64,000 nucleotides of DNA, taken from CAZPBN01 sp964584935 (GTDB lineage Bacteria; Acidobacteriota; Aminicenantia; Aminicenantales; Aminicenantaceae). Under the pieces are notes generated by a model. That model made no database searches and was not told the origin of the DNA. It saw only the letters and a list, made by a program, of their open reading frames with translations. The first letter of the stretch is position 1; the number at the start of each line of letters is the position of its first letter. A program made the position numbers and the translations under genes. Where the stretch lies: positions 34,740 through 98,739 of the forward strand of contig CAZPBN010000012.1 in the NCBI GenBank assembly GCA_964584935.1, read 5' to 3'. Shown here piece after piece: positions 36,992-45,075 of this stretch.

Positions 36992-38001
36992 TCAATAAAT
37001 TCTTTGCTTGCCTGATAAACTTCTTCAGCCTCAATTCGTTCCATACACCGATGGTCATAGGGACATTCCCTGTAGCTGCAAGGCCAGCAAGCAACATTTT
37101 TCTTAATTATTTTTGAGGGTTTCTGAAACGGACCTGTCACCCGGGGATCTGTGGGACCAAAAATTGATATAACTGGTGTTTTAAGAGCATTTGCCATATG
37201 CATGGGTCCGGAATCGTTGGTGATGAACAAAGAAGAATCGCTAATGATCCCGGCTAGTTGCCTGAGGCTGGTTTTTCCTATCAAGCTTATCGGTTTTTCT
37301 GGCACATATGAAATGATGGTTTCTGCTAACCAGGATTCGTTTTTTGATCCTGTGATGATTATGGTTGCGTTTTTTCTTTGCTGCAGGAGGGTGGCTGTCT
37401 CTGCAAATTTCTTTGCAGGCCATCTTTTAGCAGATCCATAATAAGCCCCTGGGTTAAGAGTAATGAGGGGCTGTTTGCGATCAACATTCAAAGAGTCAAG
37501 GATTTTTTCAGATTCTTTTTTGTCTTCAGCCTTAAGAGGAAGAAACAGTTCTGAAGGATAAACTTTAAACCCTAATTTCTTTATGAGATCCCTATAATAA
37601 TCAACCTGATGGATGAAAAGACTTTGGGTTTGGGAAGAAACTCCATTGGTTAATAAAATGCTTCGTCCGTCCCGGCTGTATCCCCACCGTTCTGGGATTT
37701 TTGCAAGGGAAAAAAGCAGAGCAGAAGCAAATGAATTGGTCATAAGAAGGCCTGCATCGAACTTGTGTTCTTTTATTTTTTTAACTGAACTCTTCAAATC
37801 TTTTAATTTATTGGAAGGGGGGAGAAGAACAAAACCCTCAATGAAATCGAAGGACTGGAATAATTCTCTCACCCATTCGTTGGCTGCGATCCATATTTGA
37901 GCTCCTGGGAAATTTTTACTCAGGCTTTTGATGGCAGGAACAGAAAGAATAGAGTCTCCAATCCAGTTAGGGACACGAATAATGATTTTCATGTGTCTCA
38001 T
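36988..38001 (-). CDS. waaF: ADP-heptose:LPS heptosyltransferase (GT9)
   Basis: The product of about 337 residues starts MRHMKIIIRVPNWIGDSILS, the typical heptosyltransferase N-terminus, and has PERWGYSRDGRS, NPGAYYGSAKRWP, TNDSGPMHMANALKTPVISI (core SGPMHMA) and PTDPRVTGP. The end is CSYRECPYDHRCM. It adds heptose to the lipid A-Kdo core at the inner membrane. The frame extends 22 codons farther upstream, but starts at 38001 or 37992 fit the family better. It is paired with gmhB. Confidence 0.9.
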   Translation of the reverse strand: MRHMKIIIRVPNWIGDSILSVPAIKSLSKNFPGAQIWIAANEWVRELFQSFDFIEGFVLLPPSNKLKDLKSSVKKIKEHKFDAGLLMTNSFASALLFSLAKIPERWGYSRDGRSILLTNGVSSQTQSLFIHQVDYYRDLIKKLGFKVYPSELFLPLKAEDKKESEKILDSLNVDRKQPLITLNPGAYYGSAKRWPAKKFAETATLLQQRKNATIIITGSKNESWLAETIISYVPEKPISLIGKTSLRQLAGIISDSSLFITNDSGPMHMANALKTPVISIFGPTDPRVTGPFQKPSKIIKKNVACWPCSYRECPYDHRCMERIEAEEVYQASKEFIE

Positions 38002-38182
38002 TTTATTCTTTGCCTCAATAATTGTCAAAACATGCACAATAAGGAGTTCCGCTAAAAATGGCTTCATTCCATTTCTAAATTGAAATCACTTCTTGATTTT
38101 CGAAAGCCCTCCTGAAGAAGGGATCGATTTTTTAAAAAAACTTTAGATACAAAATGAAGATACGGGTGGCGAAGGATGAGCT

Positions 38183-38461
38183 TTACTTGTGGGAAGGCGT
38201 TGAAGATTCTTTTTCTTTTTTAATTGAATCCTTTGACTCTTTTTTCTGGTTTTTGTTGCCGTCTTCTTTTTCCGGTTTGTTTTTACGGGCATAATCAGTG
38301 ATGTACCAGCCGCTTCCTTTGAATTGTATGGCAGGTGGAGAAATTATTTTTTTTAATTTGCCTCCACATTCAGGGCATTTTTTCAAAGGGAGATCGGTGG
38401 CTTTTTGTAACATTTCAAATGTCTTGTTGCATTTTGTGCATTTGTATTCATATATTGGCAT
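38183..38461 (-). CDS. FmdB-type zinc ribbon protein
   Basis: The 92-residue protein starts MPIYEYKCTKCNKTFEMLQK and has a second pair CPECGGKL, making one four-Cys zinc ribbon, then the typical SPPAIQFKGSGWYITDY. It ends in a Lys/Glu/Ser-rich low-complexity tail. FmdB-like proteins are putative regulators of unknown function. An upstream in-frame ATG at 38500 adds 13 residues and is unlikely. Confidence 0.88.
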   Translation of the reverse strand: MPIYEYKCTKCNKTFEMLQKATDLPLKKCPECGGKLKKIISPPAIQFKGSGWYITDYARKNKPEKEDGNKNQKKESKDSIKKEKESSTPSHK

Positions 38462-38716
38462 TTTGACCTTCTTTGTTATTGCAAAAATATTGACATTCAT
38501 TATATCAACAAATTAGGCTGAATGAAACACTTAAATGATGGGAGGATTTTCCCACTTTTCTTTCCTGTCAAATGACAATTGAGGAGGAGCTGAGTAACGA
38601 ATTCATAAAATCCAATGATACCGGAAGAAGGCAGAATTCAGAGGGCTCTAAGAAGGGAAATAAAGGGGGAGGGGAATTAACTTTGTTTGAAGCTTTAATT
38701 CAATTTCGAACAGATT

Positions 38717-40150
38717 TTAGTGGAAGACGTCCGCTTCAAAGATGAATATATTGGCATCCTTTTTCCAGGCATCGGGCGGCAGCCCTGCTTTCAGGCAAGT
38801 CTGTTCTAAAAAGGTTTCTCTTGTCCAGTTGTTTTCGACAGGGACTTGAGGTAAAAGAAGCCCTCTCTTATCTCCTTGGGAAATAACAAGACCATGTTTT
38901 CCCACTCTGATTGTTTCTGGGTTTTTTATCTTTTTGACAGGGGAAAGGACAGAAATTTCAATTTCCAGCTCATCCAATTCTGAAGCCGAAACAGGAGGGA
39001 ATCTTGCATCTTTACATGCCGCATAAATAGCTGCCTGCAGGACTGTTTCGTAAAGAGGGGAAATAGGCTCAATAAATCCGATGCATCCTCTAAGGAGTCC
39101 ATTTTTTTTTATAGTAACAAACGCTCCTCTTTTTTTTGCGAGATGAGTATTTTGAGGGTCATAATCAAGAACTGTTTTATTCTTGACATATTCATCGATG
39201 GCATGGCTAGCTAAATTTATCAGTTCCTTTTTTTCTTTTTTGGAAAGAAGGTTGCTGGGGATGCTCTTATTTTTAGTGATTGCTGCCGCAAAATAACCAA
39301 CGACCTTGTCTTTTGTGCCTCCAAATTGAGAAGAGTCAGCGTAATGAAGGGTATGAACTTTGAATTCTCCTTTTTGTTGAAGGTGAATGAGGGTGGAAAG
39401 AACAGGTCCTCCTCCGCACATAATATTTTCTCTATTGAGGACTTTGTTCAAAAGGGACTTAATTTTTATGTTTTCAATAAGAGAGATGGTTTCTAGGTCT
39501 TGTTTGTTTGCCTGTTTCTTAGGGTAAAAATGGGACATGTCTGTGGAAGCAATGATCAATACCTTTTTTCCTTTCAGGGCTTTTGTTAATGCGAAAGCCA
39601 AAGTATTTATGACCTTTTCTGAAGGAACCCCCATTATAATAGGAACAATGTTCGCATGAGGAAGAATTTTTTGAATAAAGGGAATTTGAACTTCAATGCA
39701 ATGCTCTTTCTGGTGGGCTTTGGGAATATAATTGAATCCGGAAGCAAGAGAAAACTCCTCAGCCATTTGAGAGTCAATGTTCACAATTCCGAGAGGGGAT
39801 TGATATCCTCCCTTTGGATAGATTGAGCATCCATGGAATCCATAATGGTGGGAAGGACCAATGATGACAACCGTTTCGTAATTTTTCCCCTGGACTGTTT
39901 TATAGGCAGAGGCAGCGACCATACCTGAATATTGATGTCCTGCATGAGGGATGATGAGTGCGGATATATCTTCTAAAGAAGAGGACGGCTGTTTGGCTCT
40001 TTTAAGGAACTGGTCAATCTGTTCGGAAAGGGATTCAGCATCTGCGTCATAGAACTTTCCTGCCCAGACAGGTTTTCGAATGCCCTGGGAAAACGCGAAT
40101 TGACTCAGGAACACAAATGCAAATAAGATGACTATAGCTTTTTTTATCAT
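38717..40150 (-). CDS. Exported MEMO1-AMMECR1 fusion protein
   Basis: The 477-residue protein starts with a clear Sec signal peptide (IVILFAFVFLSQFAFSQ, cleavage near 21). Residues about 24-290 are a MEMO1/dioxygenase-like domain: WAGKFYDADAESLSEQI, LIIPHAGHQYSGMVAA, IGPSHHYGFHG and STDMSHFYPKK, whose His residues would bind metal. Residues about 300-477 are AMMECR1: KKNGLLRGCIGFIEP, AAKDARF-like ACKDARFPPV, and RGLLLPQVPVENNW. These two domains form the A and B parts of the AmmeMemoRadiSam set. A radical SAM partner is not in this window. The export signal is unusual because these proteins are generally regarded as cytoplasmic. Confidence 0.88.
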   Translation of the reverse strand: MIKKAIVILFAFVFLSQFAFSQGIRKPVWAGKFYDADAESLSEQIDQFLKRAKQPSSSLEDISALIIPHAGHQYSGMVAASAYKTVQGKNYETVVIIGPSHHYGFHGCSIYPKGGYQSPLGIVNIDSQMAEEFSLASGFNYIPKAHQKEHCIEVQIPFIQKILPHANIVPIIMGVPSEKVINTLAFALTKALKGKKVLIIASTDMSHFYPKKQANKQDLETISLIENIKIKSLLNKVLNRENIMCGGGPVLSTLIHLQQKGEFKVHTLHYADSSQFGGTKDKVVGYFAAAITKNKSIPSNLLSKKEKKELINLASHAIDEYVKNKTVLDYDPQNTHLAKKRGAFVTIKKNGLLRGCIGFIEPISPLYETVLQAAIYAACKDARFPPVSASELDELEIEISVLSPVKKIKNPETIRVGKHGLVISQGDKRGLLLPQVPVENNWTRETFLEQTCLKAGLPPDAWKKDANIFIFEADVFH

Positions 40151-40244
40151 GTCACTCCACCTTCTTTAATTTTACCAGATAATAAAGACAAAGGTCTAGG
40201 GAGAAATTGAGAATAATCTTATTCCTGTTGGAACAGATATAAAC

Positions 40245-40273
40245 TTGACAAAATCGAAAAGCTTTCCTTTAAT
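40245..40273 (+). promoter_or_regulatory. Promoter of the Mmp8-like gene
   Basis: TTGACA (40245-40250) and TTTAAT (40268-40273) are exactly 17 bases apart. The ATG is at 40289, so a start about 7 bases past the -10 box leaves a leader of roughly 9 bases with no Shine-Dalgarno. Confidence 0.6.
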
Positions 40274-40288
40274 GACAATGGTGTTGTT

Positions 40289-41284
40289 ATGAAGGGCGAA
40301 GAAATATTTGAGAAATTGAATCTAAAGAAAGAAGACTTTGATGATTTGCATATCACCAGGAATTTTTCTTCATTTGTTGCCGTGTCTCACGGTGAAATCA
40401 TTCAAATGACAGATCCAATATTAACCCATTGTCCTTTATTTTCCAGGCTGTACAAAGGGAATCCGGGAGAAAAGAAAAAGGAAATTAGGAAAAGTATAAA
40501 AATGGCAGTGGAAAGTAAAATAAAAGAGTTTGGATCATTTACGGAAATACGAAAACTTAAGCAGACTAAAATAGCTGTTCCCTATGGGGCATCAGAAATG
40601 ATGATGTATGCGATTCGAAAAGGCTTTATAGAGGCAGCTCTTTCTGTGTGTGATGGAGCCGGAAGCGTGATAACAGATTATCCGGCTTTAGTTCAGGGAA
40701 TCGGAGCCCGAATGAATGGTCTGTTCTATACCACTCCTGTGAAGAAAATTATCGATACCATTAGGAAAAACAGAGGGATTGTGGTCTTTCCAGACAACGC
40801 GGAGATTAACCAGGTTTTGGCTTTAGAGCATGCTGCTAGGCAGGGATATAAAAGAATAGCGGTTACAATCAATGGTTTTACAGATGAAGACATATCAGAA
40901 ATCAAACCGATTGAAGGAAAGTACGGGATAAAAACTGTTGTGATAGTGGTTTGTACAACGGATATATTAAAAGCGAGGACAGAACATATTGCCCGTTATG
41001 CGGATGTTGTCTGGTCATGTGCCTCTAGGAATGTGAGGGAAATCATTGGTTCAAGATCGATTCTTCAGATCACAACTGGAATTCCGGTGTTTGTTTTAAC
41101 GCCCAGAGGGATGGAATTTGTTTCATCTTATAGCAATCAACCACAGGTGTTTCGTGAATTAGACCTGAATCGCCAATACTTGATCTCAGGGTATGTGAGA
41201 GGGCGACAGATTAAAATGGGACATATGTCCACGTATCTTACTGAATCCCGGCTTCCCATTCGAAGCAATAAAGAACCAAAATAA
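40289..41284 (+). CDS. Methanogenesis marker protein 8 homologue (DUF2099)
   Basis: The 331-residue soluble protein resembles the DUF2099/methanogenesis marker 8 family: DPILTHCPLFSRLY with a Cys near 52, VPYGASEMMMYAIRKGFI, VCDGAGSVITDYPALVQGIG (core GAGSVITD) and the second half with KRIAVTINGF and CTTDILKARTEHI. In archaea this family tracks with methanogenesis but its reaction is unknown. Two or three conserved Cys could bind metal. It is divergent from the MEMO1-AMMECR1 gene, 138 bp apart. No other methanogenesis gene is present here. Confidence 0.75.
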   Translation: MKGEEIFEKLNLKKEDFDDLHITRNFSSFVAVSHGEIIQMTDPILTHCPLFSRLYKGNPGEKKKEIRKSIKMAVESKIKEFGSFTEIRKLKQTKIAVPYGASEMMMYAIRKGFIEAALSVCDGAGSVITDYPALVQGIGARMNGLFYTTPVKKIIDTIRKNRGIVVFPDNAEINQVLALEHAARQGYKRIAVTINGFTDEDISEIKPIEGKYGIKTVVIVVCTTDILKARTEHIARYADVVWSCASRNVREIIGSRSILQITTGIPVFVLTPRGMEFVSSYSNQPQVFRELDLNRQYLISGYVRGRQIKMGHMSTYLTESRLPIRSNKEPK

Positions 41285-41381
41285 GGATTATTATGGCAAA
41301 CATTTGTATAGGGCATCAAATTATGACGTTTTTATTGACTTTTTTCCTGTTTTAGATTAAAAATATAAATGGAAGGTTCAG

Positions 41382-41507
41382 ATGAAAAAGATACTTAAGC
41401 CTCTTTTTACTATATTAATTTTTGGATCCGCTTTTTTTATTGGATACTACTTAGGTGAAGAAAAATTAAAAACCAAGATACCTGATTTTCAAGAAGATGA
41501 ACGTTAG
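41382..41507 (+). CDS. Small single-span membrane protein (41 aa)
   Basis: The frame encodes 41 residues: a Lys-rich start MKKILKPLFTILIFGSAFFI with one membrane helix through GYYLGEE, then a short charged tail ending DEDER-like (QEDER). GGAAGG lies 5 bases upstream of the ATG. TTGACT at 41335-41340 could be a -35 box. Function unknown; the signal-anchor plus charged tail pattern and good ribosome binding site argue for a real gene. Confidence 0.5.
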   Translation: MKKILKPLFTILIFGSAFFIGYYLGEEKLKTKIPDFQEDER

Positions 41508-42134
41508 GTAAAGAGATTTTCTGATTCATTAAAAGGGGGAATTTTCTATTTTTTTTTCATATTGGGGATTTTTTTACAAAAGCTTCCCCAAAAATTACTT
41601 TAGAATCTGTATAAATTATTACTAATCAATAAGTTAGTTAAATTTTAAAGTGAAAAACTAATTTTTTGGGGCCCCCTTGACAGCTCTCCCCCCATCATGA
41701 AGCTTCCCCCCTCATTTTTAAATTTCTCTTTAAACCTTAAGACATCGTTTATAAGAGAATTTGTTCTCTAAAAGAATAAGGGGTGGCGCGGCGAAGGGGC
41801 TCCCCACCCGCACCACAGTTCTTTGGAGGGGGAACAGCTTCGCTTTCCCCCTTCCAACGGTCGCTCCGCTCCCTGCCTTTCCTTCTCGAGCTTCGCTCTG
41901 CGACCAAGGAGACGTACCCCCTTGGATCCTACATGGATTTGTTTATAAACAAATCCTATTGGCGAGGACGGATGGGGAAGAGCCGTGACAGGACCCCTTA
42001 ATGTTTGTTGCTTCTGATGTTTATAATAGAAATTTAAAAATTGAGGGAACTTCACTCATCTTCCCTTTGTTGACTAATGAAAGGTGTGCGTTTATAATCA
42101 AAAACAAAGCATTTATTAGATTTAGAGGAATGAA
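41508..42134. other. Long non-coding interval with hairpins and a GC-rich island
   Basis: 627 bases without a credible gene. The left half is AT-rich with TTGGGGA/TCCCCAA near 41565-41594 and AGAGAA-TTTG-TTCTCT at about 41754-41769. From about 41778 the base composition turns GC-rich and the sequence is a chain of hairpins (separate entry). Short open frames in it differ on every strand and look like shadows. Confidence 0.6.
41780..41998 (+). repeat. Structured GC-rich element, copy A
   Basis: Successive pairings are: GGGTGG (41781-41786) with CCACCC (41804-41809); TTGG-A-GGGGGAA (41823-41834) with TTCCCCC-TT-CCAA (41845-41857); GGTCGC (41859-41864) with GCGACC (41900-41905), enclosing GAGC-TTC-GCTC (41888-41898); CCAAGG (41904-41909) with CCTTGG (41920-41925); a perfect 22-base palindrome at 41935-41956; and GGGG (41974-41977) with CCCC (41994-41997) around AAGAGCCGTGACAGGA. 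The right 75 bases recur at 61911-61980. It may be a structured RNA gene or a small mobile element; the strand shown is arbitrary. Confidence 0.6.
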
Positions 42135-42461
42135 ATGAATTTTGGATTATATGGAATTATCATTATTTTTGCCCTTTTTTTTATCATTTTAATGGTCAAT
42201 CCTAAAATATCTTGTTTTGGGAAAAAGATTAAATCCCCGTTTTATCCTCTTTTAAGAAAAAAAAAGAAAAAAAAGAAAGAGACAAAAACACAAGATTACG
42301 GATTTAAACTAGTGGATGGGGAGGTAAAGCAGCACTCGAAGAAAAAGAAGCACCCGAAAGCGAATTTAGAAAAAGTTGAAGATTATGGACTTAACCTTAA
42401 TGATGACAATGAAAAAAATCTTGCCGAAAATAAAAAAAATAAAGGAAAAAGAGATTCCTAA
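42135..42461 (+). CDS. Small lysine-rich membrane-anchored protein
   Basis: The 108-residue protein has one N-terminal membrane helix (YGIIIIFALFFIILMV) and then a very Lys-rich cytoplasmic or exported tail. The tail contains two related short units, QDYGFKLVDGE and EDYGLNLNDDN. No family is recognised. Its 3' end overlaps the start of the LolB-like gene, so it is likely the first gene of that operon. Confidence 0.55.
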   Translation: MNFGLYGIIIIFALFFIILMVNPKISCFGKKIKSPFYPLLRKKKKKKKETKTQDYGFKLVDGEVKQHSKKKKHPKANLEKVEDYGLNLNDDNEKNLAENKKNKGKRDS

Positions 42462-43161
42462 GTTTTTTTTCAATAGCGTTCTATATATTTTTCTTATATC
42501 AACGGGGATTTTATTTCTTTCCAATTGCCGGCCTGCTTCCATAATTCTTTCACCTCTCCCCGATCATATAGAAAGTATGGAAGGATATGCTTCCATTAAG
42601 ATTACAGGAGAAGAGAATCATACCAGGGCAAGATTTTCCTTTATTTTGGATTCTTCTCGAAAGGGGAAAATACAGGTATCAAATGTGATGGGAAAAACAC
42701 TGTTTCAAATACTCATTGATAAAAATCAAGCATTTTTTGTTCTTCCTTCAAAAAGAGCATACTGGAAAGGGAAAGAAAAAGAAATTATGAGCAAATTTTT
42801 AGGATTTGAAATTGGCCTTTCAGAACTTAAAAGCTTTTTGACTGGACGTTGGGAAAGGAAAATGATAAATAATCCGGAAAGCAAGGGAATCAAAAAGTGG
42901 AAGTTGTTTACTGATGAACAAGGCAGAGCTGTAAGAGGAGAGAAAGGAAATTTGTGTTTTGAGGTGAAAGAATTTCTGAATGATACATCTATTGCCCGGA
43001 TTTTTTATTTTTATTATTATAAAAATGAATACCGGTTGAAAATACTTCAAATAGATTTCAATCAGCCAATTAAAAAAGGTGTTTTTTCTTTGGGCTATTT
43101 GAAAGGTTATGAACAAAAAAGCTGGGCTGAATTAGAAAAATTGATAGAAAATGATAGCTAG
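42409..43161 (+). CDS. LolB-like outer-membrane lipoprotein
   Basis: The protein of about 250 residues has a basic N-terminus, a hydrophobic helix and a lipobox-like FLSNC. The mature part is beta-rich: MEGYASIKITGEENHTRARF, SFILDSSRKGKIQVSN and FQILIDKNQAFFVLP, consistent with the LolB/LolA-like half-barrel. Its place directly upstream of ispE, followed by tRNA-Gln and prs, matches the lolB-ispE-prs order of many proteobacteria. It would insert lipoproteins in the outer membrane; this is inferred from fold-like pattern plus synteny. The exact start is uncertain (several in-frame codons from 42376). Confidence 0.6.
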   Translation: MKKILPKIKKIKEKEIPKFFFNSVLYIFLISTGILFLSNCRPASIILSPLPDHIESMEGYASIKITGEENHTRARFSFILDSSRKGKIQVSNVMGKTLFQILIDKNQAFFVLPSKRAYWKGKEKEIMSKFLGFEIGLSELKSFLTGRWERKMINNPESKGIKKWKLFTDEQGRAVRGEKGNLCFEVKEFLNDTSIARIFYFYYYKNEYRLKILQIDFNQPIKKGVFSLGYLKGYEQKSWAELEKLIENDS

Positions 43162-44017
43162 ATCCTATGCGAAAATAAACCTAGGGATAGAAGTCTCAGG
43201 GATAAGGAAGGATGGCTTTCACGAAGTCAAAACTTTACTTCAGACTATAGACTTGTATGATGTTTTAAATTTTTTGCCTATAGAGAAGGATTCAATTGAA
43301 TTAGCAGGAGATGATGTGTCCATATCTTGGGGAAAGGACAATCTGATATATAGGGCGGCTTCTCTTCTCAAAGAAAAACACAAGGTCTCTTTTGGGGTGA
43401 GAATCAAAGTCAAAAAAAACATTCCTTCGGGAAAAGGATTGGGAGGAGGAAGCAGCAACGCCGCAATCTCTCTTTTTGTTTTAAATGAATTGTGGGGGCT
43501 GAAACTCTCAAAGAGCGACTTGATGGGCTTAGGAAAAATTCTGGGCTCAGATATTCCTTTTTTTCTTGAAGGAGGAGCGTGCCTTGGAGAGGGGCGTGGG
43601 GATGAGATCACTCCTTTGAATGATATGAATTTGTTTTTCTGTCTTTTAACAATGCCTGACTTTTCGATTATGACCAGGCAAGTTTATAAACGCTTTCAGT
43701 TTGACTTGACTTCAAAAGAGAAAGACAGTAAAATTATTCAGTTTCTGAATACAAAAGAAGCATTTTTTTTAGAGAACAGTTTAGAAGAAACAGTATTTAG
43801 TTTATTTCCTCAACTCAAAGCCATTAAGTGTCTTATTCAAAGTCAAGGAGCGGATTTATCGCTGGTTACAGGAACAGGCTCAGCAGTATATGGTCTTTTT
43901 AAAGATAAGAAAAAGGCTCAAGATGCTCTCAAGGAAGTGGAAAAAAAGTATTCTTCATGCGTGGTGAAAACACTGGGCAGAGAGGAATACTGGAGGAAGG
44001 TAAAAGTTGGGGTGTAG
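43151..44017 (+). CDS. ispE: 4-diphosphocytidyl-2-C-methyl-D-erythritol kinase
   Basis: The 288-residue GHMP kinase phosphorylates CDP-ME in the MEP isoprenoid route. The N-terminus SYAKINLGIEVSGIRKDGFH and the ATP loop GKGLGGGSSNAA (94-105) are typical, as is the late VTGTGSAVYGLF. Its start overlaps the LolB-like gene by 11 bp. Its last codons and stop run into the tRNA-Gln gene by 10 bases. ispD of the same route lies at 54620. Confidence 0.96.
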   Translation: MIARSYAKINLGIEVSGIRKDGFHEVKTLLQTIDLYDVLNFLPIEKDSIELAGDDVSISWGKDNLIYRAASLLKEKHKVSFGVRIKVKKNIPSGKGLGGGSSNAAISLFVLNELWGLKLSKSDLMGLGKILGSDIPFFLEGGACLGEGRGDEITPLNDMNLFFCLLTMPDFSIMTRQVYKRFQFDLTSKEKDSKIIQFLNTKEAFFLENSLEETVFSLFPQLKAIKCLIQSQGADLSLVTGTGSAVYGLFKDKKKAQDALKEVEKKYSSCVVKTLGREEYWRKVKVGV

Positions 44018-44079
44018 CCAAGTGGTAAGGCAGCGGACTTTGGCTCCGCTATTCGGGGGTTCGAATCCTCCCACCCCAG
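44008..44079 (+). tRNA. tRNA-Gln (TTG anticodon)
   Basis: The 72-base gene folds as a full cloverleaf: acceptor TGGGGTG (44008-44014) with CACCCCA (44072-44078), D arm with AAGTGGTAAGG, anticodon arm GCGGA-CTTTGGC-TCCGC giving anticodon TTG, and T arm GGGGGTTCGAATCCTCC. The discriminator base is G and CCA is not encoded. It starts inside the 3' end of ispE. Confidence 0.97.
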
Positions 44080-44133
44080 TTTGAATATAAACAGCTTTTA
44101 TAATGAAACTCCAGGGAAGGATTGGAGGGAAAG

Positions 44134-45063
44134 ATGAAGGTGTTTGCAGGAACATCCAACAAGGAATTAGCCAAGGAGGTTTCAGAGTACCTGAATATAG
44201 ATTTAGGAAAGTGTGTGCTTGAGCGATTCAGCGATGGAGAAATCCATTTTTATATTGAGGAAAATGTTCGAAGAGAAGATGTTTTTGTTATCCAAACCGG
44301 TTCTTATGATGCGAATTTTCACCTTATGGAGTTATTTCTGATGATCGATGCCTTCAAGCGGGCTTCCGCGGAAAGGATTTCTGCGGTTCTTCCTTATTAT
44401 AGTTATGCGAGGCAAGATTGGAAAGATCGCCCCCGCGTCCCCATTTCTGCTAGACTCGTTGCTGATTTGATTGAAGCCACGGGAGCAGACAGAGTGTTGA
44501 CAATGGATCTTCACTCTCCTCAGATTCAGGGTTTTTTTTCAATCCCGGTTGATAACTTAATGGCAGGGCCTGTGTTGATAAAATACCTTCGTTCATTGAA
44601 ATTAGAAGATTTGATTATTGTTTCTCCTGATGCAGGAGGTGTGGGGAGAGCCAGATATTATGCAAAGCGGCTGGATGCAAAGTTGGCAATCATTGATAAA
44701 CGGCGGCCATCTGTCAATGAAGCTGAAGTCCTTCATGTGGTTGGTGAAGTTAAAGGGAAAAATGCAGTTATTATTGATGATATGATAGATACAGCCGGGA
44801 CTCTAGTACAGAGTGTCAAAGTTTTGAAAGAGGAAGGAGCGAGAAAAATTTATGCTGCCTGCACGCATCCTGTATTGTCCGGAAAGGCAATGGAAAGAAT
44901 AGAAAATTCAGAGTTGGAAGGTCTGATAGTCACCAATACAATTCCGCTTGGTGAAGAAATAAAATCTTATAAAAATTTAACTGTTCTTTCTGTTGCGGAG
45001 CTATTTGGAGAAGCCATCAGGAGAATTCATTTAGGACATTCAGTGAGTTCTTTGTTTGAATAA
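44134..45063 (+). CDS. prs: Ribose-phosphate pyrophosphokinase
   Basis: The enzyme of about 309 residues makes PRPP from ribose 5-phosphate and ATP. It has GTSNKELAKEVSEYL, RFSDGEIHFYIEENVR (core FSDGEI), YYSYARQDWKDRPR with the catalytic region, DLHSPQIQGFF and the PRPP loop IIDDMIDTAGT. GGAGGGAAAG precedes the ATG at 44134; an in-frame TTG at 44122 lies over that ribosome binding site and is unlikely. Confidence 0.97.
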   Translation: MKVFAGTSNKELAKEVSEYLNIDLGKCVLERFSDGEIHFYIEENVRREDVFVIQTGSYDANFHLMELFLMIDAFKRASAERISAVLPYYSYARQDWKDRPRVPISARLVADLIEATGADRVLTMDLHSPQIQGFFSIPVDNLMAGPVLIKYLRSLKLEDLIIVSPDAGGVGRARYYAKRLDAKLAIIDKRRPSVNEAEVLHVVGEVKGKNAVIIDDMIDTAGTLVQSVKVLKEEGARKIYAACTHPVLSGKAMERIENSELEGLIVTNTIPLGEEIKSYKNLTVLSVAELFGEAIRRIHLGHSVSSLFE

Positions 45064-45075
45064 GGAGGAAGGAAT

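Noticed and set aside
41761..42055. Overlapping open frames in the GC-rich island
   Set aside because: They occur on both strands and in different frames without ribosome binding sites, and the hairpin chain explains the base pattern better.
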